Below, in pieces: positions 23,748 through 33,748 of a stretch of 64,000 bases of DNA. The DNA comes from Chloroflexota bacterium (GTDB taxonomy: Bacteria; Chloroflexota; Anaerolineae; UBA2200): the NCBI GenBank assembly GCA_014360905.1, contig JACIWW010000010.1, forward strand, positions 1 through 64,000, written 5' to 3'. A program made the position numbers and the translations under genes. How positions within the stretch are numbered: position 1 is the stretch's first letter; each line of letters opens with the position of its first letter. The notes under the pieces were generated by a model that was given only the letters and a program-made list of their open reading frames with translations, was not told the origin of the DNA and ran no database searches.

Positions 23748-26700
23748 TTGACGAGAAAGCATGTGCTCATCAACCTGTCCATCATCTTGGGACTGTTGGT
23801 TCTGCTGGTCATCTTCTTCTGGCCGGTAATCCTGGGCGGCAAGACACTCTTGCCATTGGATAACCTGTTCGCTTTCCCACCATGGCAGAGCTTTGCCGCG
23901 CAGTTCCAGATTGACATCCCACATAACGAGTTGCTCAGCGACCTCATCCTGGAAAACTATGTATGGAAGCGCTTTATCGTCCAGGCGCTGAAGAACAGGC
24001 AGCTCCCCCTGTGGAATCCGTACATCCTGTCGGGTCAGCCATTCCTGGCGGCAGGACAACATTCGGCACTGTATCCGTTGAGCGCGCTGTTCTATGTCTT
24101 GCCATTGGTGAAGGCGTATGGATATTTCATCGTCCTGCAGCTGCTCTTGGCAGGCGGGTTCATGTACTTCTATACCCGCACCATTGGGCTGGAGCGGATA
24201 GGCAGCGTAGTCGCTGCGATCGTTTTCCCGTTCAGCGGTTTCATGATCGTCAGTGTCGTTCATCCCATGATCATTGCAGCTGCTTCCTGGCTGCCTCTGC
24301 TGTTGGCCATCGTGGAACGGTTGATTCAGACCCAGGAGATACAAGTAGCAGGGCAAAACCCCAAACCGGTAGCCTATATCCCATGGATTGCTCTGGGAGC
24401 GCTGGCCATGGGCTTGATGTTCCTGGCTGGCCATGTGGAGATTGCCTACTACGTGGTGTTGGTGACCGCTTTCTATGCCCTTTGCCGTCTGGCTATGCTA
24501 TGGTGGCAGACGCGCAATGGCATGCAGGTAGGCAAACTCGCGGCAGGCGTCGTGCTTATTGTCGCGATTGGCGTTGGCTTGGCGGCGATCCAGGTCGTGC
24601 CATTGTACGAGGTGGTTACGCAGAACTTTCGCCAGGAATCGGCTACCTACCAACAGATCATCGGATGGGCCTATCCTTGGCGGCGGTTGATCGCTTTCTT
24701 GATCCCCGATTTCTTTGGCAATCCGGCTCATCATAGTTACATGGATGTCTTCACTTGGCAGACGGTGACCGCGTTGCGCAATGCACGGGGTGAACCCATT
24801 CGCACCATCTACTGGGATGTGAAAAACTATGTAGAAGGTGGCAGCTATGTCGGTGTCCTGCCATTGTTGCTGGCTCTGGTTGCCGTGTGGAAGTCGAGGA
24901 CGAGGTACGTCTGGATCTTTCTGACGCTAGCGGTTGTCTCACTGTGCTTTGTCTTTGGCACGCCCTTGTATGCCGTGCTCTACTATCTGTTGCCGGGCAT
25001 CAAACAACTCCACTCGCCATTCCGCTGGATATTCCCTTATACTTTGAGCATGGCTATCCTCGCTGGTTATGGGGCGTCGTGGCTAGCCAGCGCGTTCCCT
25101 GGTAGTAGGCTTCGTTTCGTCCGCATCCTTGGCGCGCTTGCGCTCATTTTAGGGGTATTAGGACTGAGCGCACTGGCAATTAGCCTGCGTTTCCCCCAAC
25201 CAGTGATCGCACTGGCAGAGCGGGTTATGCTTTCTCTAGCACAGGCTCCCGAAGCCTTTGCCGATGGACGCGCATTTTACTCTTACCAGTTTCGCAATTT
25301 CCTGATCTTTTTCCTGGCATTATCTGGTGCTGGCCTGACTCTGATAGTGAGCGCGACCCGTTTGTGCATAGGGCGAATCCCATTGTGGCCATTGCTAGCG
25401 CTTGTGGTCATCCTGGCTGAGCTGTTCACCATCGGTATGCCCTTTAACCCTGCCGCAGACCCGGCTATCCTCGAGTTTACTCCACCAGTCGTGACCTTTC
25501 TTCGCCAAGACAAGGAATTATGGCGCTTTACCACACTCAATGCGCCCGGCGAAAAGACCTTGAATGCTAATGCGGGCATGTTTTACGATTTGTCCGATGT
25601 GCGCGGTTATGACTCGATCATTATGCAGCAGTATGTAGATTACATGCAACTAATCGAGCCACAAGGAGAGTTGCTCTACAACCGCATTGCGCCGCTGGGC
25701 ACGGAACATGCTCTGGATTCTCCTCTGCTGGACCTGCTGAACGTCAAATATGTAGTCACAACAGCTACCATTGACCGGCCGAACTACACGCTCGTCTACG
25801 ACAATGAGGTGCGCGTCTACCGCAATGAGGATTATCTGCCGCGTGCTTTTGTGGTCTATCAGGCTCAGGTCATCCCTAATGCAGGGGCGCGCAGACAAGT
25901 CTTGCAGCAATTCAACCCACGACAGACGGTGATCCTGGAAGAGGAGCCATTAGGAGGCGCCTTCAGCAGCGAAGGCAGCGGTTGGATGCCAGCTACTATT
26001 ACCACTTATGGCTTGAACGAAGTAATAATCGAGGTGAACCTGCCAGACAATGGCTACTTGGTGCTGACAGACAACTGGTTCCCCGGTTGGAAAGCCTATG
26101 ATACCCAGCCTGGTCAGATGGAACAAGAGATACCTCTCTATCGGGCGAATGGCACTTTCCGCGCCGTAGCTCTGGGGCCTGGCCAGCATTCCGTGCGTTT
26201 CAAATATACGCCGTTGTCGTTCAAACTAGGTTTGTTCATAAGCTTCATGGCAGGCGTCACTTTGCTGTTGCTGGTGGGCTACTGGCTGTGGCGGCGTCTG
26301 TACCGGAGCACACAGGATGAATTGGATGTGCAACGTGTGGCGAAAAACGCATTGACGCCCATGGTGTTGTCCTTGCTCAATCGCGTGATTGACATGGTTT
26401 TCGCTATGCTTTATCTGCGCGTCCTTGCTCCCGAAGGGACTGGCCGTTATCAGTTTGCTACAAACTTCATTGGCTACTTCGAAACCGCACTTCTTTTTGG
26501 CTTGGGCACGTTGATCACCAGGGAAATGGCTAAACATCGTGAGCAGACAAACCGTTATGTGAGCAATAGCGTGGTGTTGCGCATGCTCTTTTGGCTGGTT
26601 TTGCTGCCCGTGTTGGGCATGATCGTCTACGGCTATGTGCGCTTTTTCGACCTGCCCTTGGATACGGTTGTAGCCATCCTCTTTTTCTTCGTCGCTCTGA

Positions 26701-27800
26701 TTCCCTCCCTGATAGCAGATTCCTTCACCGCCGTCTTTCATGCCCATGAGAAGATGGAGTACCCGGCAGCAATCACTTCGGTAACCACAATCATGCGCGT
26801 GACGTTGGGCACGCTGGCGCTGCTGCTGGGCTATGGCTTTGTGGGGATGGCGGCTACGACCTTGCTGGTCAATGTTGGCACGGCGTTGATCCTAGGTTTC
26901 CTGGCAACTCGCATGTTCTTCCGCCCGAAGTTGGAATTCGACCCTCCATTTGCACGCACCATGGCCAGCGAATCCCTGCCGTTGGTGGTGAACAATTTGC
27001 TATCCAGGATCTTTTTCCAAGTGGACGTGCTCCTTCTGCGACCGTTGAGAGGCGATGTCGAAGTTGGCTACTATGGTGCTGCCTATCGCTACATTCGTGC
27101 GCTGGACATCATCCCCTCGTACTTTACTTTGGCTATTTTCCCCTTGATTTCGCGTTTCGCTGAGTCAAGTCGCGAGTCCCTGGTTCGTGCTTATATCCTG
27201 TCGGTCAAGCTGTTGGTCATGGTTGCCTTGCCTATCGCTGTTGGCACTACATTTATTGCGCGTGAATTAATGCTTGTCTTGGCAGGAGCAGATTACCTGC
27301 CGCATTCCATGATTGCCTTGCAATTTCTCATCTGGTACATGCCCGTTGGTTTCATCAACAGCGTCACCCATTATGTGCTCATCGCCATTAATCAACAGCG
27401 CTTCTTGACCAAAGCGTTCGTGTTTGGTGCGAGTTTCAATATCCTGACCAACTTGCTTTTGATTCCACGCTATGGCTATGTCGCGGCGGCGATCGTTACT
27501 GCTTTGTCGGAAGTGGCATTGTTCCTTCCCTTCTATTATTGTGTGCGGAAGAACCTCACCACATTGCCGTGGGTGGACGTATTCTGGCAGCCGACTGCAG
27601 CCGCAGCGCTGATGGCTGCGGTCATGTGGCTGTTACGTGGTGCGACGGTTTTGTTAACCATTCCGGCAGCAGCCATTACCTACTTCGGGATACTTGTAGC
27701 ATTGGGCACTTTCCGCCAGCCCGATGTGGCGCTGGTCATGCAGTTGTTGCCGGCTGGTGTAAGGAGGCGGTTGACATTATTAGGTATAGGAGGTATGTGA
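23748..27800 (+). CDS. Giant membrane protein: YfhO-family domain fused to an oligosaccharide flippase
   Basis: 1350 residues. Residues 1-855 look like the YfhO family (GT-C-like multi-TM core with [16 protein letters not shown] and [14 protein letters not shown], then a soluble domain and the closing [13 protein letters not shown] segment). Residues ~858-1350 form a complete Wzx/MATE-like flippase of 12-14 helices ([20 protein letters not shown], then [19 protein letters not shown]). The DNA runs through the junction near 26320 without a stop. A fused glycosyltransferase-like and flippase unit suggests coupled modification and export of a lipid-linked glycan. Start TTG at 23748 follows AAAGGCGG. 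The stop overlaps the asnS ATG by one base. Confidence 0.85.
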   Translation: MTRKHVLINLSIILGLLVLLVIFFWPVILGGKTLLPLDNLFAFPPWQSFAAQFQIDIPHNELLSDLILENYVWKRFIVQALKNRQLPLWNPYILSGQPFLAAGQHSALYPLSALFYVLPLVKAYGYFIVLQLLLAGGFMYFYTRTIGLERIGSVVAAIVFPFSGFMIVSVVHPMIIAAASWLPLLLAIVERLIQTQEIQVAGQNPKPVAYIPWIALGALAMGLMFLAGHVEIAYYVVLVTAFYALCRLAMLWWQTRNGMQVGKLAAGVVLIVAIGVGLAAIQVVPLYEVVTQNFRQESATYQQIIGWAYPWRRLIAFLIPDFFGNPAHHSYMDVFTWQTVTALRNARGEPIRTIYWDVKNYVEGGSYVGVLPLLLALVAVWKSRTRYVWIFLTLAVVSLCFVFGTPLYAVLYYLLPGIKQLHSPFRWIFPYTLSMAILAGYGASWLASAFPGSRLRFVRILGALALILGVLGLSALAISLRFPQPVIALAERVMLSLAQAPEAFADGRAFYSYQFRNFLIFFLALSGAGLTLIVSATRLCIGRIPLWPLLALVVILAELFTIGMPFNPAADPAILEFTPPVVTFLRQDKELWRFTTLNAPGEKTLNANAGMFYDLSDVRGYDSIIMQQYVDYMQLIEPQGELLYNRIAPLGTEHALDSPLLDLLNVKYVVTTATIDRPNYTLVYDNEVRVYRNEDYLPRAFVVYQAQVIPNAGARRQVLQQFNPRQTVILEEEPLGGAFSSEGSGWMPATITTYGLNEVIIEVNLPDNGYLVLTDNWFPGWKAYDTQPGQMEQEIPLYRANGTFRAVALGPGQHSVRFKYTPLSFKLGLFISFMAGVTLLLLVGYWLWRRLYRSTQDELDVQRVAKNALTPMVLSLLNRVIDMVFAMLYLRVLAPEGTGRYQFATNFIGYFETALLFGLGTLITREMAKHREQTNRYVSNSVVLRMLFWLVLLPVLGMIVYGYVRFFDLPLDTVVAILFFFVALIPSLIADSFTAVFHAHEKMEYPAAITSVTTIMRVTLGTLALLLGYGFVGMAATTLLVNVGTALILGFLATRMFFRPKLEFDPPFARTMASESLPLVVNNLLSRIFFQVDVLLLRPLRGDVEVGYYGAAYRYIRALDIIPSYFTLAIFPLISRFAESSRESLVRAYILSVKLLVMVALPIAVGTTFIARELMLVLAGADYLPHSMIALQFLIWYMPVGFINSVTHYVLIAINQQRFLTKAFVFGASFNILTNLLLIPRYGYVAAAIVTALSEVALFLPFYYCVRKNLTTLPWVDVFWQPTAAAALMAAVMWLLRGATVLLTIPAAAITYFGILVALGTFRQPDVALVMQLLPAGVRRRLTLLGIGGM

Positions 27801-29095
27801 TGAGTGAATGGGCATACATAGAAAAGATCGCAGATTTTGTCGGCCGAGCAGTGACTATCAAAGGATGGCTCTATAATCGCACGGACAAGGGTAAATTGCA
27901 ATTTCTTCTGGTGCGCGACGGCACGGGCATTATCCAGTGCGTGGCTTCTCAAAAGGACTTGCCTCCGGATGTGTTTGCTGCAGCACAAAGAGTCACGCAG
28001 GAATCATCCGTTATCGTCACGGGTCAAGTCCGCGCTGATCCACGTGCGCCAGGTGGCTATGAACTTCTGTTGACTGACCTGCAGATTGTCCAACTGACGC
28101 AGGATTATCCCATCACTCCCAAGGAGCACGGGATAGAATTCTTGATGAAGCATCGCCATCTTTGGATTCGCTCCTCTCGACAACATGCGATCCTGCGCAT
28201 TCGTGCGGAGGTGATCAAAGCCATTCGTGAGTGGCTGGACAGCCACGGATTTGTAAATGTGGATACTCCTATTCTGACTCCCTCCTCTTGTGAGGATACC
28301 ACCACATTGTTTGAAACGGACTATTTTGGCGAGCCGGCTTACCTTACTCAAAGCGGCCAGCTCTACAATGAGGCAACTATTGGTGCGTTTGGGAGAGTAT
28401 ATTGTTTTGGGCCGACGTTCCGCGCCGAAAAATCCAAGACGCGCCGTCATTTGACCGAGTTCTGGATGGTAGAACCCGAGATGGCCTATGTCGATCTGGA
28501 AGGATGCATGGAGATAGAAGAACAGTTCGTTAGCTATATTGTGCAGACTGTGCTCCAGAGGCGTGCTGCGGAACTGCGCACCTTGGAGAGGGATACCACA
28601 CGGCTGGAGAAGGTGGTGCCGCCCTTCCCGCGTATCAGTTACGATGAGGCCGTGAAGTTGCTGCAGGAAAAAGGCTTTGATTTCAGGTGGGGCGATGACT
28701 TTGGCGCACCACATGAAACGGCGATTGGCGAGCACTTTGATCGTCCCGTGTTCGTGCATCATTATCCGACAGCGATTAAGGCTTTCTATATGGAAGAGGA
28801 TCCTGCACGCCCAGAAGTATGTCTATCGGTGGATTTGCTGGCTTCGGAAGGCTATGGCGAAATTATCGGTGGGGGACAACGTACAGCTAGCTACGAATTG
28901 CTGGAGCGACGCATTAAGGAGCACAATTTGCCACGTGAAGCATACGAATGGTATCTCGATTTGCGTCGCTACGGTTCCGTACCGCACTCAGGTTTTGGTT
29001 TGGGTGTGGAGCGTACGGTAGCTTGGGTCTGTGGCATTCAGCATATCCGCGAGACGATCGCTTTCCCACGTATGTTGGAGAGGATATATCCATAA
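27800..29095 (+). CDS. asnS: Asparaginyl-tRNA synthetase
   Basis: Class IIb synthetase of 431 residues charging tRNA-Asn. The N-terminal OB-fold spans residues 1-105. Motif 2 is [20 protein letters not shown], preceded by [12 protein letters not shown], the asparagine-type signature. Motif 3 is [15 protein letters not shown]. It starts at ATG 27800, sharing a base with the stop codon of the flippase fusion (TGATG), with AGGAGG 4-9 nt upstream, so it is translationally coupled to the membrane protein. Confidence 0.95.
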   Translation: MSEWAYIEKIADFVGRAVTIKGWLYNRTDKGKLQFLLVRDGTGIIQCVASQKDLPPDVFAAAQRVTQESSVIVTGQVRADPRAPGGYELLLTDLQIVQLTQDYPITPKEHGIEFLMKHRHLWIRSSRQHAILRIRAEVIKAIREWLDSHGFVNVDTPILTPSSCEDTTTLFETDYFGEPAYLTQSGQLYNEATIGAFGRVYCFGPTFRAEKSKTRRHLTEFWMVEPEMAYVDLEGCMEIEEQFVSYIVQTVLQRRAAELRTLERDTTRLEKVVPPFPRISYDEAVKLLQEKGFDFRWGDDFGAPHETAIGEHFDRPVFVHHYPTAIKAFYMEEDPARPEVCLSVDLLASEGYGEIIGGGQRTASYELLERRIKEHNLPREAYEWYLDLRRYGSVPHSGFGLGVERTVAWVCGIQHIRETIAFPRMLERIYP

Positions 29096-29135
29096 AGTGT
29101 AAAACGTAAAGCGTAAGGTGGTAAGGCGTAAAAGG
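29096..29135 (+). repeat. Short degenerate GTAA repeats
   Basis: The 48-bp gap before the GH1 gene is made of about six copies of a (C/T)GTAA(A/G) motif in direct orientation. It may be slipped-strand repeat DNA; no promoter was found here. Confidence 0.5.
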
Positions 29136-29143
29136 TGAAAAGG

Positions 29144-30478
29144 ATGGCTACAGAATCATTGCAGTTTCCGGCTGATTTTCGCTGGGGTACGGCTACGGCT
29201 GCACACCAGGTGGAGGGTGAGCCAGCGAACAGCGATTGGTGGGCTTGGGAGCAGGTTCCCGGGCATGTTAAAGATGGCACGGACGCGAGCCGTGCCTGTG
29301 AGTGGTGGGCAGGTCGCTATTTGGAGGATTTCGACCTTGCTCTGGCCATGGGTCAAAATGCGCTGCGGCTCTCGGTTGATTGGAGCCGCATTGAACCTCG
29401 CGAGGGGGAATGGGACAAGCAAGCGCTTGCCCGCTACCGCCACATGTTGGGCGCTCTGCGCGAACGGGGCATCGAGCCCATGGTGACATTGTTCCACTTT
29501 GTCAGCCCCCTGTGGTTGGTTGAAAAGGGTGGATGGGAAAACGAGAGCGTTGTGCGCTATTTTGAGCGCTTTGCAACCCGAGTAGTAGAAGAATGCGGTG
29601 ATTTGGTCAGCCTGTGGTGCACGATCAACGAGCCAAATGTCTATGGCGTGTATTCCTATCTGCTGGGCAATTGGCCGCCGCAGAAGCGCAATATCAGGCT
29701 CGCCTTCCGCGTCATATGCCATCAACTGTTGGCACATGCTTTCGCTTACCGCGCTATTCACCGATTGCAGCCCACAGCCAAGGTAGGGCTAGCGCAGCAT
29801 CTGCGCGTTTTCGACCCTATGCGTCCGCACTCCATCCTGGATCGTTGGGCGGCATGGTTGCAGGATTATCTCTTCAATGGAATTGTGCTGGAACCGCCAG
29901 TAGATGGAGTGCTCCGTCTTCCCCTAGGTTGGAACACCAAGATCCCGGAACTGGTGGATTCGCAGGACTATATCGGACTGAACTATTATTCCCGCGATAT
30001 GGTCAGCTTTGACATCACCAGGCCGCAGTTACTCTTTGGACGGCGCTCGGTCATGCCGGGTACAGAGTTCAGCATGGAGGGCTGGGGCGAAATCTACCCC
30101 GAAGGACTGTACCGCCTGCTCAAGCGCCTGCAGCAGTATGGTAAGCCCATCTATGTGACAGAATTCGGTGTGCCGGATAACGATGATTCCAAGCGGCCAC
30201 GCTTTCTCATTACTCATCTTTCTGCGGTCTATCGCGCAATTGCCGAAGACGTGCCAGTTAAAGGCGTTTATTTCTGGTCCTTGGTGGATAATTTCGAGTG
30301 GGCGGAGGGATTCAGCGCTCGGTTTGGACTGATTGGCCTTGACCTGCAAACTGGAAAGCGCACCGTAAAGGATAGCGGCAAATTGTATGGCGAAATCTGC
30401 CGGAATGGTGCCATCACGCGGGAAATGGTTGAGCGCTATGCCCCCGAGCTCAAAACACAGCTTTTTGTCAGCCCCTAG
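29144..30478 (+). CDS. Glycoside hydrolase family 1 (beta-glucosidase type)
   Basis: 444 residues with a GH1 (beta/alpha)8 barrel. N-terminal signature FPADFRWGTATAAHQVEG, acid/base Glu163 in CTINEPNVYG, and nucleophile Glu340 in YVTEFGVPDN. The nucleophile motif is TEFG rather than the common TENG. No signal peptide, so it acts in the cytosol on beta-glucosides, beta-galactosides or phosphorylated forms. The ATG is preferred over a GTG three codons earlier (AAAGGTGAAAAGG precedes it). Its stop overlaps the stop of the convergent GHMP kinase gene. Confidence 0.9.
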   Translation: MATESLQFPADFRWGTATAAHQVEGEPANSDWWAWEQVPGHVKDGTDASRACEWWAGRYLEDFDLALAMGQNALRLSVDWSRIEPREGEWDKQALARYRHMLGALRERGIEPMVTLFHFVSPLWLVEKGGWENESVVRYFERFATRVVEECGDLVSLWCTINEPNVYGVYSYLLGNWPPQKRNIRLAFRVICHQLLAHAFAYRAIHRLQPTAKVGLAQHLRVFDPMRPHSILDRWAAWLQDYLFNGIVLEPPVDGVLRLPLGWNTKIPELVDSQDYIGLNYYSRDMVSFDITRPQLLFGRRSVMPGTEFSMEGWGEIYPEGLYRLLKRLQQYGKPIYVTEFGVPDNDDSKRPRFLITHLSAVYRAIAEDVPVKGVYFWSLVDNFEWAEGFSARFGLIGLDLQTGKRTVKDSGKLYGEICRNGAITREMVERYAPELKTQLFVSP

Positions 30479-31551
30479 TGGGTCTCATGGTGATGTTCTT
30501 CTTGCTCCCAGATCCTTAGCCCATACCGGCTCAGATGAATGGGTATGTGCCTGAAAAGTGGATTGGCTGCTTCAATTGCCTGAACTATTTCCCTTTTGAC
30601 ATAGGAAAGCTCAGGACAGAGAATGGTGATGGAGCCACCCTCGCCGCCAGCGCCATTCACTTTCCAGCCGATGGCCCCGCATTCGTTGGCAATTTGGATC
30701 ACTTGCTGCGCATCCCGGCTGATCAGATATGGATGTAATCGCCCCTGTGCTTCTGTGTTCTCGATCATCGCCCGACCTAGTGCAACGAAGTCACCAGCAT
30801 ATAGCGCATCCCGCGATTTAGCTGCTGTCATGCGCAAATCCTGTAGATGTTTGCAGTCTGGGCCTTCGTGCTGCAGTTCGGCGATGACCTTCTCGTGGAC
30901 TGCCGAAGAATCATGGGTTCTGCCGAGGTAAATCAGAATCAACCGCCGTTCCAATTCCCACCAGATTGAATCTGGTACATGAATCGGGGAGACAATGGCG
31001 TGGGGATATTGGGGAATCTCGATGTAATTGATGCCACCATAGGCCGCACATAACTGATCCTGGATACCCGATTGTTGTTTGAGCATTTCCACCTCTACCG
31101 CATGAGCGGTGTAGGCCACTTCGTGAGGGCTTAACCGCCCCGGCGTAAGGCGATCCAGTGCCCCAATGAGCGCCACAGAAACGGCTGCCGATGTTCCCGT
31201 GGAGCAGCCGCTGGGGACTGCGGAGTAGATGGAAACCTCGATGGCACAATGTTCTGGCACACCCATGCGCGCGATGGCTGCCTCGAGCAGTGGATGATGC
31301 ATCCACTTGGGCTGTCCGGAGGGTATGGCATAGCGGTCACCATAGTTCTCAGCGTAGAGGATGATGCGATCCTGACCAGGCGTGTAGGGATAGACTGCGA
31401 TCTGTACCTCGACACAGGGTGAAACAGCGATATTAAAGACCTTGCCGTACTGAGCAAACCAGGTATCGGTCCAGCCACCGTTATCGCAGATGCGGATGGG
31501 TGCAACGCTGGTGATGATGCGGGTCGGTTTTCGCCCGTTTAGGTTGTTCAT
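30475..31551 (-). CDS. GHMP family sugar kinase
   Basis: 358 residues of the GHMP superfamily. An N-terminal substrate segment APIRICDNGGWTDTW, the ATP-binding loop PSGCSTGTSAAVSVA near residue 115, and the C-terminal GAGGEGGS motif are present. The NGGWTD start resembles D-glycero-D-manno-heptose 7-phosphate kinase and L-fucokinase/GDP-fucose pathway kinases, but the substrate is not settled. It lies 49 bp after dnaN in the same direction and may share its transcript. Confidence 0.85.
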   Translation of the reverse strand: MNNLNGRKPTRIITSVAPIRICDNGGWTDTWFAQYGKVFNIAVSPCVEVQIAVYPYTPGQDRIILYAENYGDRYAIPSGQPKWMHHPLLEAAIARMGVPEHCAIEVSIYSAVPSGCSTGTSAAVSVALIGALDRLTPGRLSPHEVAYTAHAVEVEMLKQQSGIQDQLCAAYGGINYIEIPQYPHAIVSPIHVPDSIWWELERRLILIYLGRTHDSSAVHEKVIAELQHEGPDCKHLQDLRMTAAKSRDALYAGDFVALGRAMIENTEAQGRLHPYLISRDAQQVIQIANECGAIGWKVNGAGGEGGSITILCPELSYVKREIVQAIEAANPLFRHIPIHLSRYGLRIWEQEEHHHETH

Positions 31552-31600
31552 TGCTCATCTCGAGTCCAGGGACCTGGTAGGTTCCCAGGAGACTGTTTCG

Positions 31601-32734
31601 TTAGCGTGCGATGTGCATGGGCATGACGACGTGTACGAAGGTCTCGTCACCCACTGGCCTGATCACGCCAGGGCTTGAAGGAGTGGAGGTTTCCAGTGCC
31701 ACTTGTGGCTTGGTAATCACGCTGAGCACATCAATGAGGTATTTGGCATTGAAGGCAATCTCGATGGGCGCGCCTTCCACTGCAGCGTCCAGTTCCGTTA
31801 CATTATCACCCAGCTCCACGCTAGTGGCCATAACGGTCATCCGTCCACCTAGACCTGCTTCCCCAGGCACAATACGCAGTCGGATGATATTCGCTGCATC
31901 GCGAGCGAAGAAGGAGGCAATCTTCACTGCCTTCAAGAATTCGGCTGCATCTACCACAGTGCGCGTCGTGTAGCTCTTAGGTATGATCTGCTTATAATCT
32001 GGGAAATTGCCCTCTATGAGCTGCGATATCAGATCAATATTGGTCATACGGAAGAAGACCTGGCTGCGGTTGGGCGCTATGGTCATGCGGATAGGATTCT
32101 CCTCATCCGCACTAATGCGGGCCAGTTCCTGCAATGCACGAGCTGGGATAATCACAGTAACTGATGCAGGGGCTGTTCCCGACAATTCCGTGTGACGTAC
32201 TGAGAGTCGGAAGCCATCTGCTGCAGCCATTGTCAACCGGGTGCCAGAGAGCTCAGCCAACACGCCTGTTAACACTGGGCGGCTTTCATCCACCGCAGCG
32301 GCAAAAGAGACTTGATTGATCATTTCACGCAATGTAGGTGGCTCAAGGCTGACTCCAGTATCCTCACTTAAGGCCAGAATCAGAGGGAATTCCTGCGCAT
32401 CAATGCCCTTGATATTTGCTTCGAAGTTGGCACATTTCAGGTTGAGCGTCTGAGTGCGCGTTACCAACTGCATGTCAATGCGGTCCGGAGGCAAGGAATT
32501 GATAAAGTCGGTGAGCAGGCGCGCAGGCACAGTAACAGCTCCATCCTCCTCTACTTTAGCCCCAATCCAACAATTGATGCCAATTTCCAGGTTAGTTGCG
32601 GATAATTTCAGCCGTCCTTCGTCCGTGGCCATCAGGACGTTAGAAAGCACAGGCAATGTGCTGCGGGTGGCTACAGCACGGCTAGCGATAGCCAGGCCCT
32701 TGGCCAAGTTCTCTTGCAGACAGGAAACTTTCAT
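31601..32734 (-). CDS. dnaN: DNA polymerase III beta sliding clamp
   Basis: 377 residues, three-domain clamp. The start MKVSCLQENLAKGLAIASRAV and the STLPVLSNVLM motif are typical, as is the C-terminal VVMPMHIAR (usual VMPMRL end, with R replaced by H). It tethers the replicative polymerase to DNA. The ATG at 32734 follows AAGGAGG by 5 nt. It is not next to dnaA or recF here. Confidence 0.97.
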   Translation of the reverse strand: MKVSCLQENLAKGLAIASRAVATRSTLPVLSNVLMATDEGRLKLSATNLEIGINCWIGAKVEEDGAVTVPARLLTDFINSLPPDRIDMQLVTRTQTLNLKCANFEANIKGIDAQEFPLILALSEDTGVSLEPPTLREMINQVSFAAAVDESRPVLTGVLAELSGTRLTMAAADGFRLSVRHTELSGTAPASVTVIIPARALQELARISADEENPIRMTIAPNRSQVFFRMTNIDLISQLIEGNFPDYKQIIPKSYTTRTVVDAAEFLKAVKIASFFARDAANIIRLRIVPGEAGLGGRMTVMATSVELGDNVTELDAAVEGAPIEIAFNAKYLIDVLSVITKPQVALETSTPSSPGVIRPVGDETFVHVVMPMHIAR

Positions 32735-32768
32735 CGGGACCTCCTTGCTCTCAGTATCGGATGATAAT

Positions 32769-32797
32769 AGTATACAGCAAATTTCAGATTGCTTCAA
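32769..32797 (-). promoter_or_regulatory. Promoter of dnaN
   Basis: On the minus strand TTGAAG (32792-32797), 17 bp, TATACT (32769-32774), about 34 bp before the dnaN ATG. Confidence 0.7.
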
Positions 32798-32861
32798 ATA
32801 CAGGGTGAAAATTGATGCCTTTTTCGGAACTCCCGGATAAACAGTAGGGGTGGGTCTAGCC

Positions 32862-33599
32862 TCAGAGATGGGATATGGGAAAGACAGACGCAAGTATGTG
32901 TCGCAGCAAAGCGAGGCTGCCTACTTCTATGACAGAGAGCACCAGCCCCAGGGCAAGAGAAAGCCATGCTTCCCTCCAACTCCGGGCCTGCTGCTCGCGG
33001 TGGAGCAGGAGAACAAGAATAGCCGCGTTTACCAAGGTAAGCAGGGATAGAACGCTTAACACACTTGCCAGAAGCAAGGGATAAAGTAAAGCCGAAATGT
33101 CAGTCTGTAACAACCATCCGAGTGCGAGGGCTTGCAGCAAGATCACAGCCAGTTCTCCTGCAGTACTGACGATGCGTTGCTTTTCGGGTTCTCGCCATAG
33201 AGTAGAATTAAACAGGGGCAAAACCAAAAAACTCAGGGACAGGCCGCTGGCCATCCCCGCAGCCAGGCGCAGGGAATTGTTGGGAATGTAGAGCGCTGGC
33301 CTGCCAGTGAGGAAGTAAAAATAAGAATTCAGTCCATCTATGGCCCAAAAGACGAGGAAAACGAGCAACAAAATCAACAACTTTCCTGGCGGCAACTTGC
33401 TAGCATGAAAATGCCCCCTCCACCAAGCAGAGCATAATCCCAGCGTGGCTCCTAAGTACAAGCCCATGCACCGTGCGCACAACGGCATCTGGATGCCTGC
33501 GACAAAAAGAGAGTGGTCTGGAAGTTGATGGCAGACACCGCTCAAGAACAGCCCAATGTATTTCAAAAGCCCCGCTGCTTGCAGAAAAGGAGATTGCAT
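32862..33599 (-). CDS. DUF2085 membrane protein
   Basis: 245 residues and about six TM helices. The DUF2085 signature CHQLPDHSLFVAGIQMPLCA plus RCMGLYLG (Cys, His and Arg in fixed positions) lies near residues 23-50. The family is an uncharacterised membrane protein, possibly metal binding through the Cys/His pair. The ATG at 33599 is only 9 nt past a strong promoter -10 and has no SD, so its message is predicted to be leaderless. It is transcribed in the same direction as dnaN, 127 bp upstream. Confidence 0.87.
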   Translation of the reverse strand: MQSPFLQAAGLLKYIGLFLSGVCHQLPDHSLFVAGIQMPLCARCMGLYLGATLGLCSAWWRGHFHASKLPPGKLLILLLVFLVFWAIDGLNSYFYFLTGRPALYIPNNSLRLAAGMASGLSLSFLVLPLFNSTLWREPEKQRIVSTAGELAVILLQALALGWLLQTDISALLYPLLLASVLSVLSLLTLVNAAILVLLLHREQQARSWREAWLSLALGLVLSVIEVGSLALLRHILASVFPISHL

Positions 33600-33608
33600 A
33601 TCGTTGCA

Positions 33609-33636
33609 ATTATAGGGCGATGCTATGGACTGTCAA
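33609..33636 (-). promoter_or_regulatory. Promoter of the DUF2085 gene, leaderless type
   Basis: On the minus strand TTGACA (33631-33636), 16 bp, TATAAT (33609-33614). The -10 ends 9 nt before the ATG at 33599, predicting a leader of about 3 nt. Confidence 0.8.
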
Positions 33637-33663
33637 TTTTTCAGGCAAAGGTTGGTGCTGGTA

Positions 33664-33688
33664 TTTTGTTCTCACAATGTGTTATAAT
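33664..33688 (+). promoter_or_regulatory. Extended -10 promoter and operator-like site of the BTAD regulator
   Basis: TGT-TATAAT (33680-33688) is a TGn-extended -10. Immediately upstream TTTTGTTCTCAC (33664-33675) matches TTTTGTAAGCAC, the direct repeat at 37090-37113, in 9 of 12 positions. It lies the same 7 nt from its -10 as the inner repeat there. This suggests autoregulation by the downstream regulator. Confidence 0.55.
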
Positions 33689-33718
33689 TTGTGATAAGTA
33701 CGAACAAGGAGTTGGAAC

Positions 33719-33736
33719 GTGAACAACTTACACTAG
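33719..33736 (+). CDS. Possible 5-codon leader ORF before the regulator
   Basis: GTG-AAC-AAC-TTA-CAC-TAG encodes MNNLH. It follows a good AAGGAG SD (33706-33711) with 7-nt spacing and ends 12 nt before the regulator's ATG. It may be a translated leader affecting initiation of the regulator gene, or a chance match. Confidence 0.3.
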   Translation: MNNLH

Positions 33737-33748
33737 AGTGGCAGAGGC

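Noticed and set aside
23694-24434. 246-codon antisense frame at the start of the YfhO fusion
   Set aside because: Gln/Asp/His-rich translation typical of the reverse of a membrane-protein gene; no SD.
31552-31600. Imperfect hairpin between dnaN and the GHMP kinase gene
   Set aside because: Stem is broken and no T-run follows on the minus strand; not called a terminator.
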